A stretch of 64,000 nt of DNA, from the NCBI GenBank assembly GCA_035517775.1, contig DATIYF010000003.1, positions 9,955-73,954 on the forward strand. Direction: 5' to 3'. Shown in pieces: positions 35,785-43,698 of the stretch. Under the pieces are notes generated by a model. It was not told the DNA's origin and made no database searches. It worked only from the letters and a program-made list of their open reading frames with translations. The stretch comes from DATIYF01 sp035517775. Lineage in GTDB: Bacteria; Acidobacteriota; Terriglobia; Terriglobales; Acidobacteriaceae. Positions within the stretch are counted from its first letter, which is position 1. Every line of letters starts with the position of its first letter. A program made the position numbers and the translations under genes.

Positions 35785-36494
35785 ACGAACCTCCTGTAAG
35801 TGGCCACCATCACTACAGGCGGGTCATCGGGAGCGGAGGCCAGCACCGGCTGGTCCCCGTCCTGGCTGTAGTTGCGTTCTTGGTTGGTATCGGGTTGTCC
35901 ACTGGTGTTGTTGTGCCGATTCTTTTCCTTCTCCTCGGGCTCCGGCTCCGGAGGCGGCGCGGCCTGCTTGAGCTGCCGCATGCGTGACTCGATTTCATAC
36001 ACGAAGCGCATGTTCTCGTAGTACTTCACCACTTTGCCCGAGGTCTCATAATACTGCCGCTTGAGCGCGCCGGGCCGCAGATCGAGATGCCGCAGATCGC
36101 CCAGCCGTACTCCCGCCAGGCTCAAAGTGATGGAGAGCGAAAAGAACGCCATGCCAAACGACATGGCAAAGCGCGGCTGCCGCGCTACCGCCGTCATGGG
36201 CGCAAGCACCGAGGCGCGGAACCGCTCCCACCAGCTGGGCTGCGTTCCCGTAGTCGCCTCAAGAATATTGCGCACCAGCGCGGCCGAAGGCTCGACCGGC
36301 TCCAGGGATTTCAGCCAGCGCTGGCCCGCCTCCGCCTCCTGGAACAGAGGCCCGCAGGCCGGGCAGGTCTGAGCGTGGGCGTGAAAGGCCGCTAGCTTGG
36401 CCGCAGCCAGGGTATGGTCAAGGGCGTCGCTGAGCAAGGCGTCGAACTCGGCGCACGTCATGGGGCTTTCGCCGTGATGGATTTCGCCTGGCAT
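35781..36494 (-). CDS. Anti-sigma factor with zf-HC2 domain
   Basis: 237 residues. The N-terminal zf-HC2 motif (FHAHAQTCPACGPLF, His-x3-Cys-x2-Cys) binds zinc and sequesters ECF sigma factors. A transmembrane helix follows (FAMSFGMAFFSLSITLSLAG, ~110-130), then a coiled or charged region and a Glu/Pro-rich tail. Its ATG shares one base with the sigma stop (TGATG), the usual arrangement for a sigma/anti-sigma pair. It would hold the sigma factor at the membrane until a periplasmic or membrane signal releases it. Confidence 0.9.
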   Translation of the reverse strand: MPGEIHHGESPMTCAEFDALLSDALDHTLAAAKLAAFHAHAQTCPACGPLFQEAEAGQRWLKSLEPVEPSAALVRNILEATTGTQPSWWERFRASVLAPMTAVARQPRFAMSFGMAFFSLSITLSLAGVRLGDLRHLDLRPGALKRQYYETSGKVVKYYENMRFVYEIESRMRQLKQAAPPPEPEPEEKEKNRHNNTSGQPDTNQERNYSQDGDQPVLASAPDDPPVVMVATYRRFV

Positions 36495-37093
36495 CAGATC
36501 ACCTGCCTGTATGTACGTTGTAGAAGGCGCGCAAGTTCCGCCCGCCCCCGGTTGATTCTGGATTTCACGGTTCCCTCCGGAACTCTAAGTGCAATCGCGA
36601 TTTCCCGGTAGTCCATGTCCTGTAGATCACGCAAAATCACCGCTTCGCGCAGTTCGGGAGAAAGCTTCTGCAAGGCCACATGGACCTTATCCCGAACCTC
36701 GCGGCTTTCCACCCCGGCATCGGGGGAAGGTCCTTTGTCTGCAATCTGTTGGCCGAGCGGCTGGGCATCTTCGTGCTCGGAGGGGGCGGCGTCGAGCGAG
36801 TCGGTCAGCCGCTCCTGCTTGCTCTTGCGGAAATGGTCCACCAGCAGATTGCGGGTCATGGTGGTCACCCAGGTCATAAAGGCGCCCCGCTCGACGTCAT
36901 AGCTGCTCAAAGTGCGGTACATCTTGATGAAGACCTCTTGGGTGAGGTCCTGGGCGTCGTCGGGCGACCCCGCGAAACGATAGCAAATGTTATAGATACG
37001 CCGATGGTAGCGCTGCACGATCTCTTCCCATGCCGCGGCCTCGCCGGCAAGGCACCGGCGAACCAGCAACGTAGCGACCTGGGCGTCGTCCAA
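36494..37093 (-). CDS. ECF (RpoE-like) RNA polymerase sigma factor
   Basis: 199 residues. Sigma region 2 is clear (IVQRYHRRIYNICYRFAG, DAQDLTQEVFIKMYRTL, MTWVTTMTRNLLVDHFRK), as is region 4 (LSPELREAVILRDLQDMDYREIAIALRVPEGTVKSRINRGR). The start is a TTG at 37093 with GGGGAG ~7 nt upstream. It heads a four-gene overlapping operon with its anti-sigma factor, a B-box membrane protein and a LiaF/DUF4097-like protein. A possible ECF-type promoter lies at 37179-37205, so autoregulation is likely. The stimulus is unknown; envelope stress is the best guess from the partners. Confidence 0.95.
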   Translation of the reverse strand: MDDAQVATLLVRRCLAGEAAAWEEIVQRYHRRIYNICYRFAGSPDDAQDLTQEVFIKMYRTLSSYDVERGAFMTWVTTMTRNLLVDHFRKSKQERLTDSLDAAPSEHEDAQPLGQQIADKGPSPDAGVESREVRDKVHVALQKLSPELREAVILRDLQDMDYREIAIALRVPEGTVKSRINRGRAELARLLQRTYRQVI

Positions 37094-37178
37094 ACGGCAC
37101 TCCCCGGAACTCCTGGGCTTTCAGCCCCCGGGGCGGCTCTGGCAAGCCTCGTGCCCCAAGGCCTAACACCACTTCACA

Positions 37179-37205
37179 ATTACGTTTTCGTGGCGCCAAA
37201 AGTTC
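37179..37205 (-). promoter_or_regulatory. Candidate ECF-type promoter for the sigma operon
   Basis: On the minus strand GAACTTTT (37205-37198) carries the AAC core of ECF -35 elements, and CGTAAT (37184-37179) sits at the expected distance for a -10. No good sigma70 alternative is seen. Confidence 0.35.
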
Positions 37206-37281
37206 GTGACGTCAATGAAGCAGAGCATTGTAGCAGGAGAAGGCCAGAGGCGAATATATGGCGAACATGGGCGGGAATCAT

Positions 37282-37354
37282 GAAACCACAAAGGCCACGA
37301 GCGTACACGAAGGACTCAAATTCCTTCGTGGTCCTTCGTGCCCTTTGTGGTTTC
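37282..37354. repeat. Large inverted repeat of the ACCACAAAGG/CACGAAGG family
   Basis: Two 33-bp arms (37282-37314 and 37322-37354) with a 7-nt loop pair over most of their length; each arm contains GAAACCACAAAGG and a CACGAAGGA end. It lies between the sigma gene and the M13 peptidase gene and could form a long hairpin. Confidence 0.75.
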
Positions 37355-37360
37355 CAGCCT

Positions 37361-39457
37361 TTACCAAACCCGGCACTGCTTCGCGTGCACCATAGGCTGG
37401 CCGGCATGGCAGCCGAAGGCGTGGGCAAACTCCGGCATGTTGGCCACCACGTTGTTCACACGGTAACGATCAAGCGAATGCCCCTGGCTCAGCACAGCAG
37501 TGTGGGCCAGTTCGGGGCGCAGCTCTCCGCACCACACGTTGGCATAGGAGAGGAAGAAAGTTTGCAGTTCGGTGAGGCCGTTACCCTCGGGGGAATCGAG
37601 CGCCTTCCCCTGCGCTTTGAGCGTCTTCTGCAGGGCTGCCAGGGTGAGATGAATTCCGCCGTTATCCGCCGTATCTTCCCCGGCCGAAAGCTTGCCATTC
37701 TGCTTGACGCCGGCTTCGGGAACTTCCTGCGTGTACTCATCGGTGATGCACTCATCGCGCTGGTCGTAATTGGCGGCGTCCTGCGCCGTCCACCAGTCGC
37801 GCAGGTTGCCCTGGGCATCGAACTTGCGGCCCTGGTCGTCATAGCCGTGGGTGATCTCGTGGCCAATCACCGCGCCGATGGCGCCGTAATTTGCGGCATC
37901 GCTCTGCGCCGCGTCGAAGAACGGCGGCTGCAGAATGCCCGCGGGAAAATTGATGGTGTTGCTTTGCGGGTCTTCGTAGGCATTCACCGTCGGCGGAGTC
38001 ATGTTCCAGTCATAGCGATTGGTGGGCTTGCCGAAGGTGGCCATGCGGCGCTGCAGCTCGAAGCGCGCCGCCCGCTCCACATTGCCCAGAAAATCGTCGC
38101 GCTTGATCTCCAGGGCAGAATAATCCCGCCACCGGTCGGGATAGCCGATCTTGTCAATCTGCGCCGCCAGCTTGACGTGGGCCGCCTGCTTGGTGGCCGC
38201 GGACATCCAACTGGCGGAATCAATATCTTCGCCCAGCGCGGTCTCGATGGCCTTCACTATCTGCAGCATGCGCTCCTTGCTCGAGGCGGGAAAATACTTG
38301 GCCACATAGGCCTGTCCCACGGCCTCGCCGAGATCGGTATCGGCATTGATGGAGCAGCGCCGCCAGCGCGGCTGGATTTTCGTGGCTCCGGCCAGCGTGC
38401 GCCCATAAAAGTCGAAGCTCTCATCCACAAGTGGCTGGCTTAGAAACGGGGCCATGAAACGCAGCGTGCCCGCGCGCAGATAAGCCTTCCAGTGCTCCAC
38501 AGGCTCATCTTCCACGAGCTGTTCCATGCCGCGAAAGAAATCCGGCGCCAGCACCAGGTATTGCGGTGAAGGCGGCGCGTTCATGGCCGCCAGATAGTGG
38601 CTCCAGTTGAACGATGGAGTGAGCGCCTGCACCTGCTCGAGCGTCATCTTGTTGTTCTGGTTCTTGGGATCGCGGCGCGCGACGATATCCATGGCAGCCT
38701 TGGCCAGCGCAGTTTCGAAGCTCAGCACTGAGGAGGCGTCGGCGGCAGCCTGGGTGTGCGGCTCTCCGCTCAGCTCCAGCATGCGCGCCACGTATTCCAC
38801 ATATTTGGCTCGAATCTGTTTCGACTTGCCGTCATCGTTCAGGTAAAACTCGCGGCCCGGCAGCCCCATTCCCGATTGGTCAAGCGCCGCCAGCGTGAGG
38901 CCGGCATCACTGAAGTCAGGTTCGCCATACAGGCCAAAAAGCAGGCCGTTATACTGGGCGTCAATAAACACAAGATTCGCCGGCCGGATCATCAGATGCA
39001 GGTAGGCGATCAACGCCGGCAATTGCGACTTCTCTTTGAGGTTGTCTATGCGTTCAAGGGCCGGCCGGAGCGGTGTAAGGCCAACCCGGTTGATCGCTGT
39101 TTCGTTCATGCAGGCGGCATAGTAGTCGCCGGCCTTCTGCTCGACCGGAGTTCGATTGGTGGCGTGGGCCGCTTGCTCCAGGGTGTGGTGCACCGCGGCC
39201 ACATTCCAGATGGCCAGCAGATTGAACGTGCCCCAGGCGGCCTGGTCGGCCGGAATGGGATTGGCCTCATTCCACTTGTGGCAGGCGTATTGGAAAAAGT
39301 CAGTGCAGGGATCGAGGGTCTTATCAATCTGGCCGGGGCTGAAATGTTCAAGCGGCGGCATGGCAGCCGGATCGGAAGACGCTGGCGCGGCCACGGTTTG
39401 AGCGGCGGAAAAAGCGCAAAGAAGAAGTGCAACAGCCAACGCGGAGAGCGGACGCAT
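37361..39457 (-). CDS. Secreted M13-family (neprilysin/PepO-like) metallopeptidase
   Basis: 698 residues, standard for M13. Signal peptide at the N-terminus (MRPLSALAVALLLCAFSAAQ). The zinc motif HEITH lies in VIGHEITHGYDDQGRKFD (~residue 530), and the third ligand and accessory Asp are in AGEDTADNGGIHL. The C-terminal CRVW closes the family fold. It should be a periplasmic or surface oligopeptidase. GAGG precedes the ATG. A neighbouring S53 protease lies upstream on the same strand, which suggests a peptide-scavenging habit, though the two genes are 180 bp apart and probably separate units. Confidence 0.95.
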   Translation of the reverse strand: MRPLSALAVALLLCAFSAAQTVAAPASSDPAAMPPLEHFSPGQIDKTLDPCTDFFQYACHKWNEANPIPADQAAWGTFNLLAIWNVAAVHHTLEQAAHATNRTPVEQKAGDYYAACMNETAINRVGLTPLRPALERIDNLKEKSQLPALIAYLHLMIRPANLVFIDAQYNGLLFGLYGEPDFSDAGLTLAALDQSGMGLPGREFYLNDDGKSKQIRAKYVEYVARMLELSGEPHTQAAADASSVLSFETALAKAAMDIVARRDPKNQNNKMTLEQVQALTPSFNWSHYLAAMNAPPSPQYLVLAPDFFRGMEQLVEDEPVEHWKAYLRAGTLRFMAPFLSQPLVDESFDFYGRTLAGATKIQPRWRRCSINADTDLGEAVGQAYVAKYFPASSKERMLQIVKAIETALGEDIDSASWMSAATKQAAHVKLAAQIDKIGYPDRWRDYSALEIKRDDFLGNVERAARFELQRRMATFGKPTNRYDWNMTPPTVNAYEDPQSNTINFPAGILQPPFFDAAQSDAANYGAIGAVIGHEITHGYDDQGRKFDAQGNLRDWWTAQDAANYDQRDECITDEYTQEVPEAGVKQNGKLSAGEDTADNGGIHLTLAALQKTLKAQGKALDSPEGNGLTELQTFFLSYANVWCGELRPELAHTAVLSQGHSLDRYRVNNVVANMPEFAHAFGCHAGQPMVHAKQCRVW

Positions 39458-39638
39458 AGGGTTGCCTCGCTGAAGGAAATAACGGGAAAGTTAGACGAAG
39501 AGAAGTGGAAATGGTCAACTGAAATGAGGCTCAACCCCTGCAAAACCTGCTTAGGCCCTGCGCCTTCCGGCGCGCCGAGATGAGAGTAGAAATCTCTACA
39601 ACACTTGACTGGCCAGTGTCAGCCGCCGTATTAGACGT

Positions 39639-42494
39639 TTACCTCAGCATTTTTCGTGACGAGTCCGTATAGGCCTTTGCACTGTCGGGGGCTCCAGGGC
39701 GGCGCGATTTCGGAGCCGTCGCCGACTGCGTACTCACCGTCAGCTTCACCACCGCCGTTTGCTTGTAACTGCCGGCGCTGGCAGTAAGGGTCACGGTAAA
39801 TGTGCCGGTGCTTCCCCCGGTAATCCGAGTAAGCGTGAGTGTGGCGCTGCCATTCCCCGGGGCGGCGATGCTGGCTGCGCTCCAGCTTGCCCTGACCGAA
39901 GTAGGTATGCCGGAGGCGGAAAAAGAGACCGGGGAGTTGAAGCCGCCGCTGGAGCGAGTAGTCAGGGTTACGACCGCATTGCGGCCGCTGGCCACGGTGG
40001 CGGAGGTGGCGTTCGCGGTCAGGGTAAATCCCGGCACATTCACCGAAAGGGTCGTCCGTTGGGTGACGCCGCCGCCGGCGGCGGTCGCAACGATCGAGTA
40101 AGTCCCCGGGACCATCGTTATCCCGGCCGTCAGCGTCAGTGTCACCGTGCCCGAACCCGGCGAGGCCAGACTTGCAGGCGTAAATTTTGCCGTCATGGCG
40201 GTGGGCAATCCGCTCACGCTGAAGCTGACGGCAGCCTTGAAGCCGGATTGCGCCGACGTGGTCAGGGAGACGTTTTGGCTGGCCCCCGGTGCAACACTCG
40301 CCGTCGGCTGCGAAGGCGTCACGCTGAAGGTCGGCGGGCCGGTAACCTGGATGCTGAATGATGCCGTTTTCGAGGTGCTGCCGCTCGTCGCCCTCACCGT
40401 CGCGGAATACGTGCCCACCGGCGCCGTGGCCGCGGCCGTGAGCTTAAGCGTGCTCGTGCCTGAGCCCGGCGCATTCAAAGTAGCCGGCGTGAATGTGGCC
40501 GTCACTCCGCTGGGCAATCCGGTGATCGAGAAGGTCACGGCCGCGCTGAATCCCCCGCTGACGCTCACCGTCCAGCTCGAAGAGATATTCGCGCCCTGCG
40601 CCAGAGCGGTCGAAGATCCTGGAGCGGTTAGCTGGAACGTCGGCGTTACCAGCGCATCGCTCCAGTGGTTCACCAAAACGCTGGCGTCCACCGAGCCCAG
40701 GCCGGTGGCGCGGTCGTAACCGGCAGTGGCGTTGAAGCCGGTAAGCCCCGGAACGGAGTTATTTCCGGTGGTGATATCGTGAAACACCGCCGCGCCGCCC
40801 GATCCCTGCCGGGTCGCCAGAGTGTAGAAGGCGGTATTGGCATTGCCCTGACGCGCCGCCGCCTTCTGCACCACCAGGGCCATCAGGCTGGCTAGCGAAG
40901 GCGAAGACGCCGAGGTCCCGCCCACCGAGTACAGCCCGCCGTTCATGTAAATCAGGTAGCCGTCGTGTCCCGCCGCAGTCAGCGAAACGTCGGGCACATC
41001 GCGCTTGGCATCCGCCGGAACGCCGCTGCCGGTTTGCCACGACGGCTTGGCGTACATGATGCTGGCCCCGCCGCCGCTCGACCACAGGCCGGAGCCTCCA
41101 CTTTCATTCCAGGTAGTCTCTGGAATGTAACTCAGCGCCGAGGCCTGCGTGCCCGCGGCATTTGAGGCTGCCCAATACAGGCTGGAGTTGCTTCCTTCAT
41201 TGAGCTGCGTGCCGCCGACGCAAACGCTATAGGGCGTGGAGCAAAGGCCGTTGACACCCAGCCCGGCGGTGGCTTTCGTAGCCGAAGAAGAATCGCATCC
41301 GGCGGCGCCATTATCTCCCGAGGAGACAAAAACCGTAATTCCTTCCGCTGCCGCCTGCTGCCAAAGGCTGTTGATGAAGCTGTTGCCGGAAGCGCCCAGC
41401 GCGACTTCGCAAAGGCCGAAGCTGGTGCTCATCACCGGCGCCAGGTTGTGGTTGACGATGTACTGCGCCGAAAGATAAACACCGTCGCTCGAGTTGGTGG
41501 AAGCTGAAGTGACGAACTTGACCGCCGCATTCTTGGCCACCGCTCCCGCCCACTCCACGTCCAGGTCGGCCTCGACCTCTTCATTCACGTTGGAAGTCCC
41601 AGGGTCGGTCCCGTTGACGATAATCTGCGGGTCGTTGGCGGGCAGGCCGAATGCGCTGCGGAACTGCCGCACGTCGGCGATGTTGATATTGCTGCGGGCC
41701 ACTATGGCAACGCTCTGCCCGCTGCCGTTGACCGATTGCTGGTAGAGCGGCGCCAGGTCGTAGATGGTCGCGAAGTCTCCGGGCGTGAGGTAATGAACGT
41801 TGCCTCCGGCCGTAAACTGCGGCTGCACCGCCGAAGCCATGCGGTGCAGCGGCTCGCTGCGGAAGTCATGCAGAGAAACCACGCCGCCCACCACCGCGGC
41901 CAGCGCCTTGGGAATTTGCGGGTCGCTCACGTTGGCGTGATGCAGCGCCCCATTCACCTCATAGCTGTGAATCTGGGTATGAAAAGCGGAGACGACCTGC
42001 CCGGCGGTGCCGCTGAAAATAATCGCCCGCCGGCCGGCCGTGACCTCCTCGATCTGCAGGCCGTGCAATTCCAGCCAGCCCTTCACCAGGGTGAGGTCAT
42101 TTTCAGAAATTCCAAAGCGCTCGCCGTACTGCTCGGGCGTGAGCCACCGCTGGTAATAGGGGGAGCTGGGGTCGTGCTGGTCCGCGACCAGTTCATCCAG
42201 GGCCTGTTGCTGCGCCGCATCCGGCTGCAGCGTCAGGATCATATGCTGCATGCGGTAGCTCTCCATTACGGCGCCGCGGTCATACTTCGGCCGCGCCAGC
42301 GGATGCAGGTTGCCATACAGCACCGCCCTGCGCTCATCATCAATTGGGCGCGTGACGCGGTCGCGCGGGTGCGCCTGCATAGGGCTCAGCGCCTGCCCCA
42401 GGCAAGCGGCTGCGAGAATCAAGAGGCTTGAAAGAATGAATGCTGAATGGGAAAGACGGCGCGAAGCACAGGCGAGCCAGCCAGAACGGAACAT
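39639..42494 (-). CDS. Secreted S53 sedolisin/kumamolisin-like protease with Ig-like repeats
   Basis: 951 residues. Signal peptide (AFILSSLLILAAACLG), then an activation prodomain (~60-230, including YYQRWLTPEQYGERFGIS). The catalytic domain carries Glu308/Asp312 (EVEADLDVEWA), Asp394 (SSGDNGAAG) and the nucleophile Ser528 (GGTSASSPS), the complete sedolisin set. After ~630 come three Ig-like repeats of about 95 residues (each with FS.SG.PTG-type turns and an APGSGTSTLKLT-like end) that may bind substrate or the cell surface. GGAGGG lies upstream of the ATG. It should act outside the cell at acid pH; the propeptide suggests autoactivation. Confidence 0.94.
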   Translation of the reverse strand: MFRSGWLACASRRLSHSAFILSSLLILAAACLGQALSPMQAHPRDRVTRPIDDERRAVLYGNLHPLARPKYDRGAVMESYRMQHMILTLQPDAAQQQALDELVADQHDPSSPYYQRWLTPEQYGERFGISENDLTLVKGWLELHGLQIEEVTAGRRAIIFSGTAGQVVSAFHTQIHSYEVNGALHHANVSDPQIPKALAAVVGGVVSLHDFRSEPLHRMASAVQPQFTAGGNVHYLTPGDFATIYDLAPLYQQSVNGSGQSVAIVARSNINIADVRQFRSAFGLPANDPQIIVNGTDPGTSNVNEEVEADLDVEWAGAVAKNAAVKFVTSASTNSSDGVYLSAQYIVNHNLAPVMSTSFGLCEVALGASGNSFINSLWQQAAAEGITVFVSSGDNGAAGCDSSSATKATAGLGVNGLCSTPYSVCVGGTQLNEGSNSSLYWAASNAAGTQASALSYIPETTWNESGGSGLWSSGGGASIMYAKPSWQTGSGVPADAKRDVPDVSLTAAGHDGYLIYMNGGLYSVGGTSASSPSLASLMALVVQKAAARQGNANTAFYTLATRQGSGGAAVFHDITTGNNSVPGLTGFNATAGYDRATGLGSVDASVLVNHWSDALVTPTFQLTAPGSSTALAQGANISSSWTVSVSGGFSAAVTFSITGLPSGVTATFTPATLNAPGSGTSTLKLTAAATAPVGTYSATVRATSGSTSKTASFSIQVTGPPTFSVTPSQPTASVAPGASQNVSLTTSAQSGFKAAVSFSVSGLPTAMTAKFTPASLASPGSGTVTLTLTAGITMVPGTYSIVATAAGGGVTQRTTLSVNVPGFTLTANATSATVASGRNAVVTLTTRSSGGFNSPVSFSASGIPTSVRASWSAASIAAPGNGSATLTLTRITGGSTGTFTVTLTASAGSYKQTAVVKLTVSTQSATAPKSRRPGAPDSAKAYTDSSRKMLR

Positions 42495-42774
42495 TCGCCC
42501 TCCAGAGCCGAACCACGGCTCCAGTGGGCTATCGGCAGAGAGCGCCGGTTCTGTAGAAAAAAGTGGAAATTTCGCGCGGCACGCCGGTAATCTTCAGCCC
42601 AAAACCGGCGGCATCCGCCGCGTGGGCAGGAAGTTGCGCGAAAGGGAAAGGGAAAGGCGGCGATGCTCAGAATGGTTTAATTCAAGCGCTGCCACAGATC
42701 CGCACCCACATCCACGAAGCGGCCCGAAAGCGGAGCCACTCGGCCGCAGGCAATCCCGGCAAAGGAGATTCACC

Positions 42775-42996
42775 TCAGCCCTGGGTGCGATCGAGAAACT
42801 CCGTCTGCCAGGCCATCTGGATCGCTTCCAGCTTGCCCTCGTTCGACTTTTTGGGATCGTCTTTGAACTCAGCCAGCTCCGTCACATAACGATGCAGATC
42901 GGTGTAGCGCACCGCCAGCGGATCCAGGTCAGGATGCTTCTCGGAGAGCAGGATTCCAATGTCCTCGGCATCGTCCCAGGTCAAATCTTTCAGCAT
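42775..42996 (-). CDS. iscX: IscX (YfhJ), iron-sulfur assembly accessory protein
   Basis: 73 residues, starting at ATG 42996 with GAGGAA upstream. Family motifs LTWDDAEDIGILL, PDLDPLAVRYTDLH and FKDDPKKSNEGKLEAIQMAWQTEFL match E. coli IscX, which binds iron and IscS and can act as an iron donor or regulator of cluster synthesis. It is the last gene of the isc operon, in the same final position as in E. coli. A short inverted-repeat element separates it from fdx. Confidence 0.92.
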   Translation of the reverse strand: MLKDLTWDDAEDIGILLSEKHPDLDPLAVRYTDLHRYVTELAEFKDDPKKSNEGKLEAIQMAWQTEFLDRTQG

Positions 42997-43032
42997 GGAT
43001 GTTCCTCGAAAGCAGTCAGCGCTGGGCACCTG

Positions 43033-43093
43033 GCACTTAGCGCTTAGCCAATTCTGGCATCAACCGCAGTGGCCAAATGCCAATGCTGAGTGC
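43033..43093. repeat. Inverted-repeat element between fdx and iscX
   Basis: GCACTTAGC (43033-43041) pairs with GCTGAGTGC (43085-43093) with one G-U wobble. The flanking GGCCAAATGCCAA recurs in the hscB-hscA gap, so both gaps carry one repeat family. Confidence 0.5.
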
Positions 43094-43096
43094 GCT

Positions 43097-43510
43097 TCAG
43101 TGCCCCTCTTGCACGTAATTCCGGTTCCAGGCCGGAATTTCCACCACGACTTTGCCGGGCTTGGTAATCACCGCCTGGCAGCCGAGACGCGAGTTTAACT
43201 GTAAATCGGCTGCCATGTCGAGCCGGTCGGCTTCGTCGTCATCCATTTCCGAGAGATTTTCGGCGCCCTCCTTAACCCACACGTGGCAGGTAGTGCAGGC
43301 GCAGTTGCCGCCGCAGGCATGGTCGAGCGAAACCCCGTTGTTCAGCGCCACGTCAAGAATGGACTGCTCTTTACCGTGATCTTTGTAGGGCAGCTTGCCA
43401 TGCTCGAACTGCACCGTCTTGCCCTCGGGCAGGAAGGTCACCTGCACCGTATTTTCGCCGGGGGCCTCCACCGTGGCCGTTCCCCCGCCTTGTGTTTTCT
43501 CTTCCGCCAT
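43097..43510 (-). CDS. fdx: ISC-type [2Fe-2S] ferredoxin
   Basis: 137 residues from ATG 43510 (AGAGG upstream). The cluster ligands follow the adrenodoxin/Isc pattern: Cys66-x5-Cys72-x2-Cys75 in HACGGNCACTTCHVW and Cys111 in RLGCQAV. An additional Cys70 lies inside the loop. The N-terminal ~20 residues (Gly/Thr/Glu-rich) extend beyond E. coli Fdx. It supplies electrons for cluster assembly on IscU. It sits in the conserved order after hscA; a 136-bp repeat-bounded spacer lies between hscA and fdx. Confidence 0.95.
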   Translation of the reverse strand: MAEEKTQGGGTATVEAPGENTVQVTFLPEGKTVQFEHGKLPYKDHGKEQSILDVALNNGVSLDHACGGNCACTTCHVWVKEGAENLSEMDDDEADRLDMAADLQLNSRLGCQAVITKPGKVVVEIPAWNRNYVQEGH

Positions 43511-43551
43511 GATCACCTCTTGCCTGTCACCGATCGTGCTGAAATACCTCA

Positions 43552-43687
43552 ACCCTCATCCTGAGCGAAGCAAGAATCCGCGAAGCGTATTCTTGCGCAG
43601 TCGAAGGGTCCCTATATTCTTCGCCTGAATAAGCCGAATCAGGGAATCCTCTCTGCTCAGGAGAACACCCACATTCGGGATGAGGGT
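43552..43687. repeat. 136-bp element bounded by 10-bp inverted repeats
   Basis: ACCCTCATCC (43552-43561) is inverted at 43678-43687 (GGATGAGGGT). Inside is CCTGAGCGAAG...GCGCAGTCGAAGGG, a motif I recall as a common dispersed bacterial repeat. It fills the gap between hscA and fdx. Confidence 0.6.
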
Positions 43688-43698
43688 GTCACGCATCA

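Noticed and set aside
36680..38443. Plus-strand frame of 587 codons opposite the sigma and M13 genes
   Set aside because: Both minus-strand genes are clearly real with full motif sets; the plus frame has no recognisable domain and spans their boundary.
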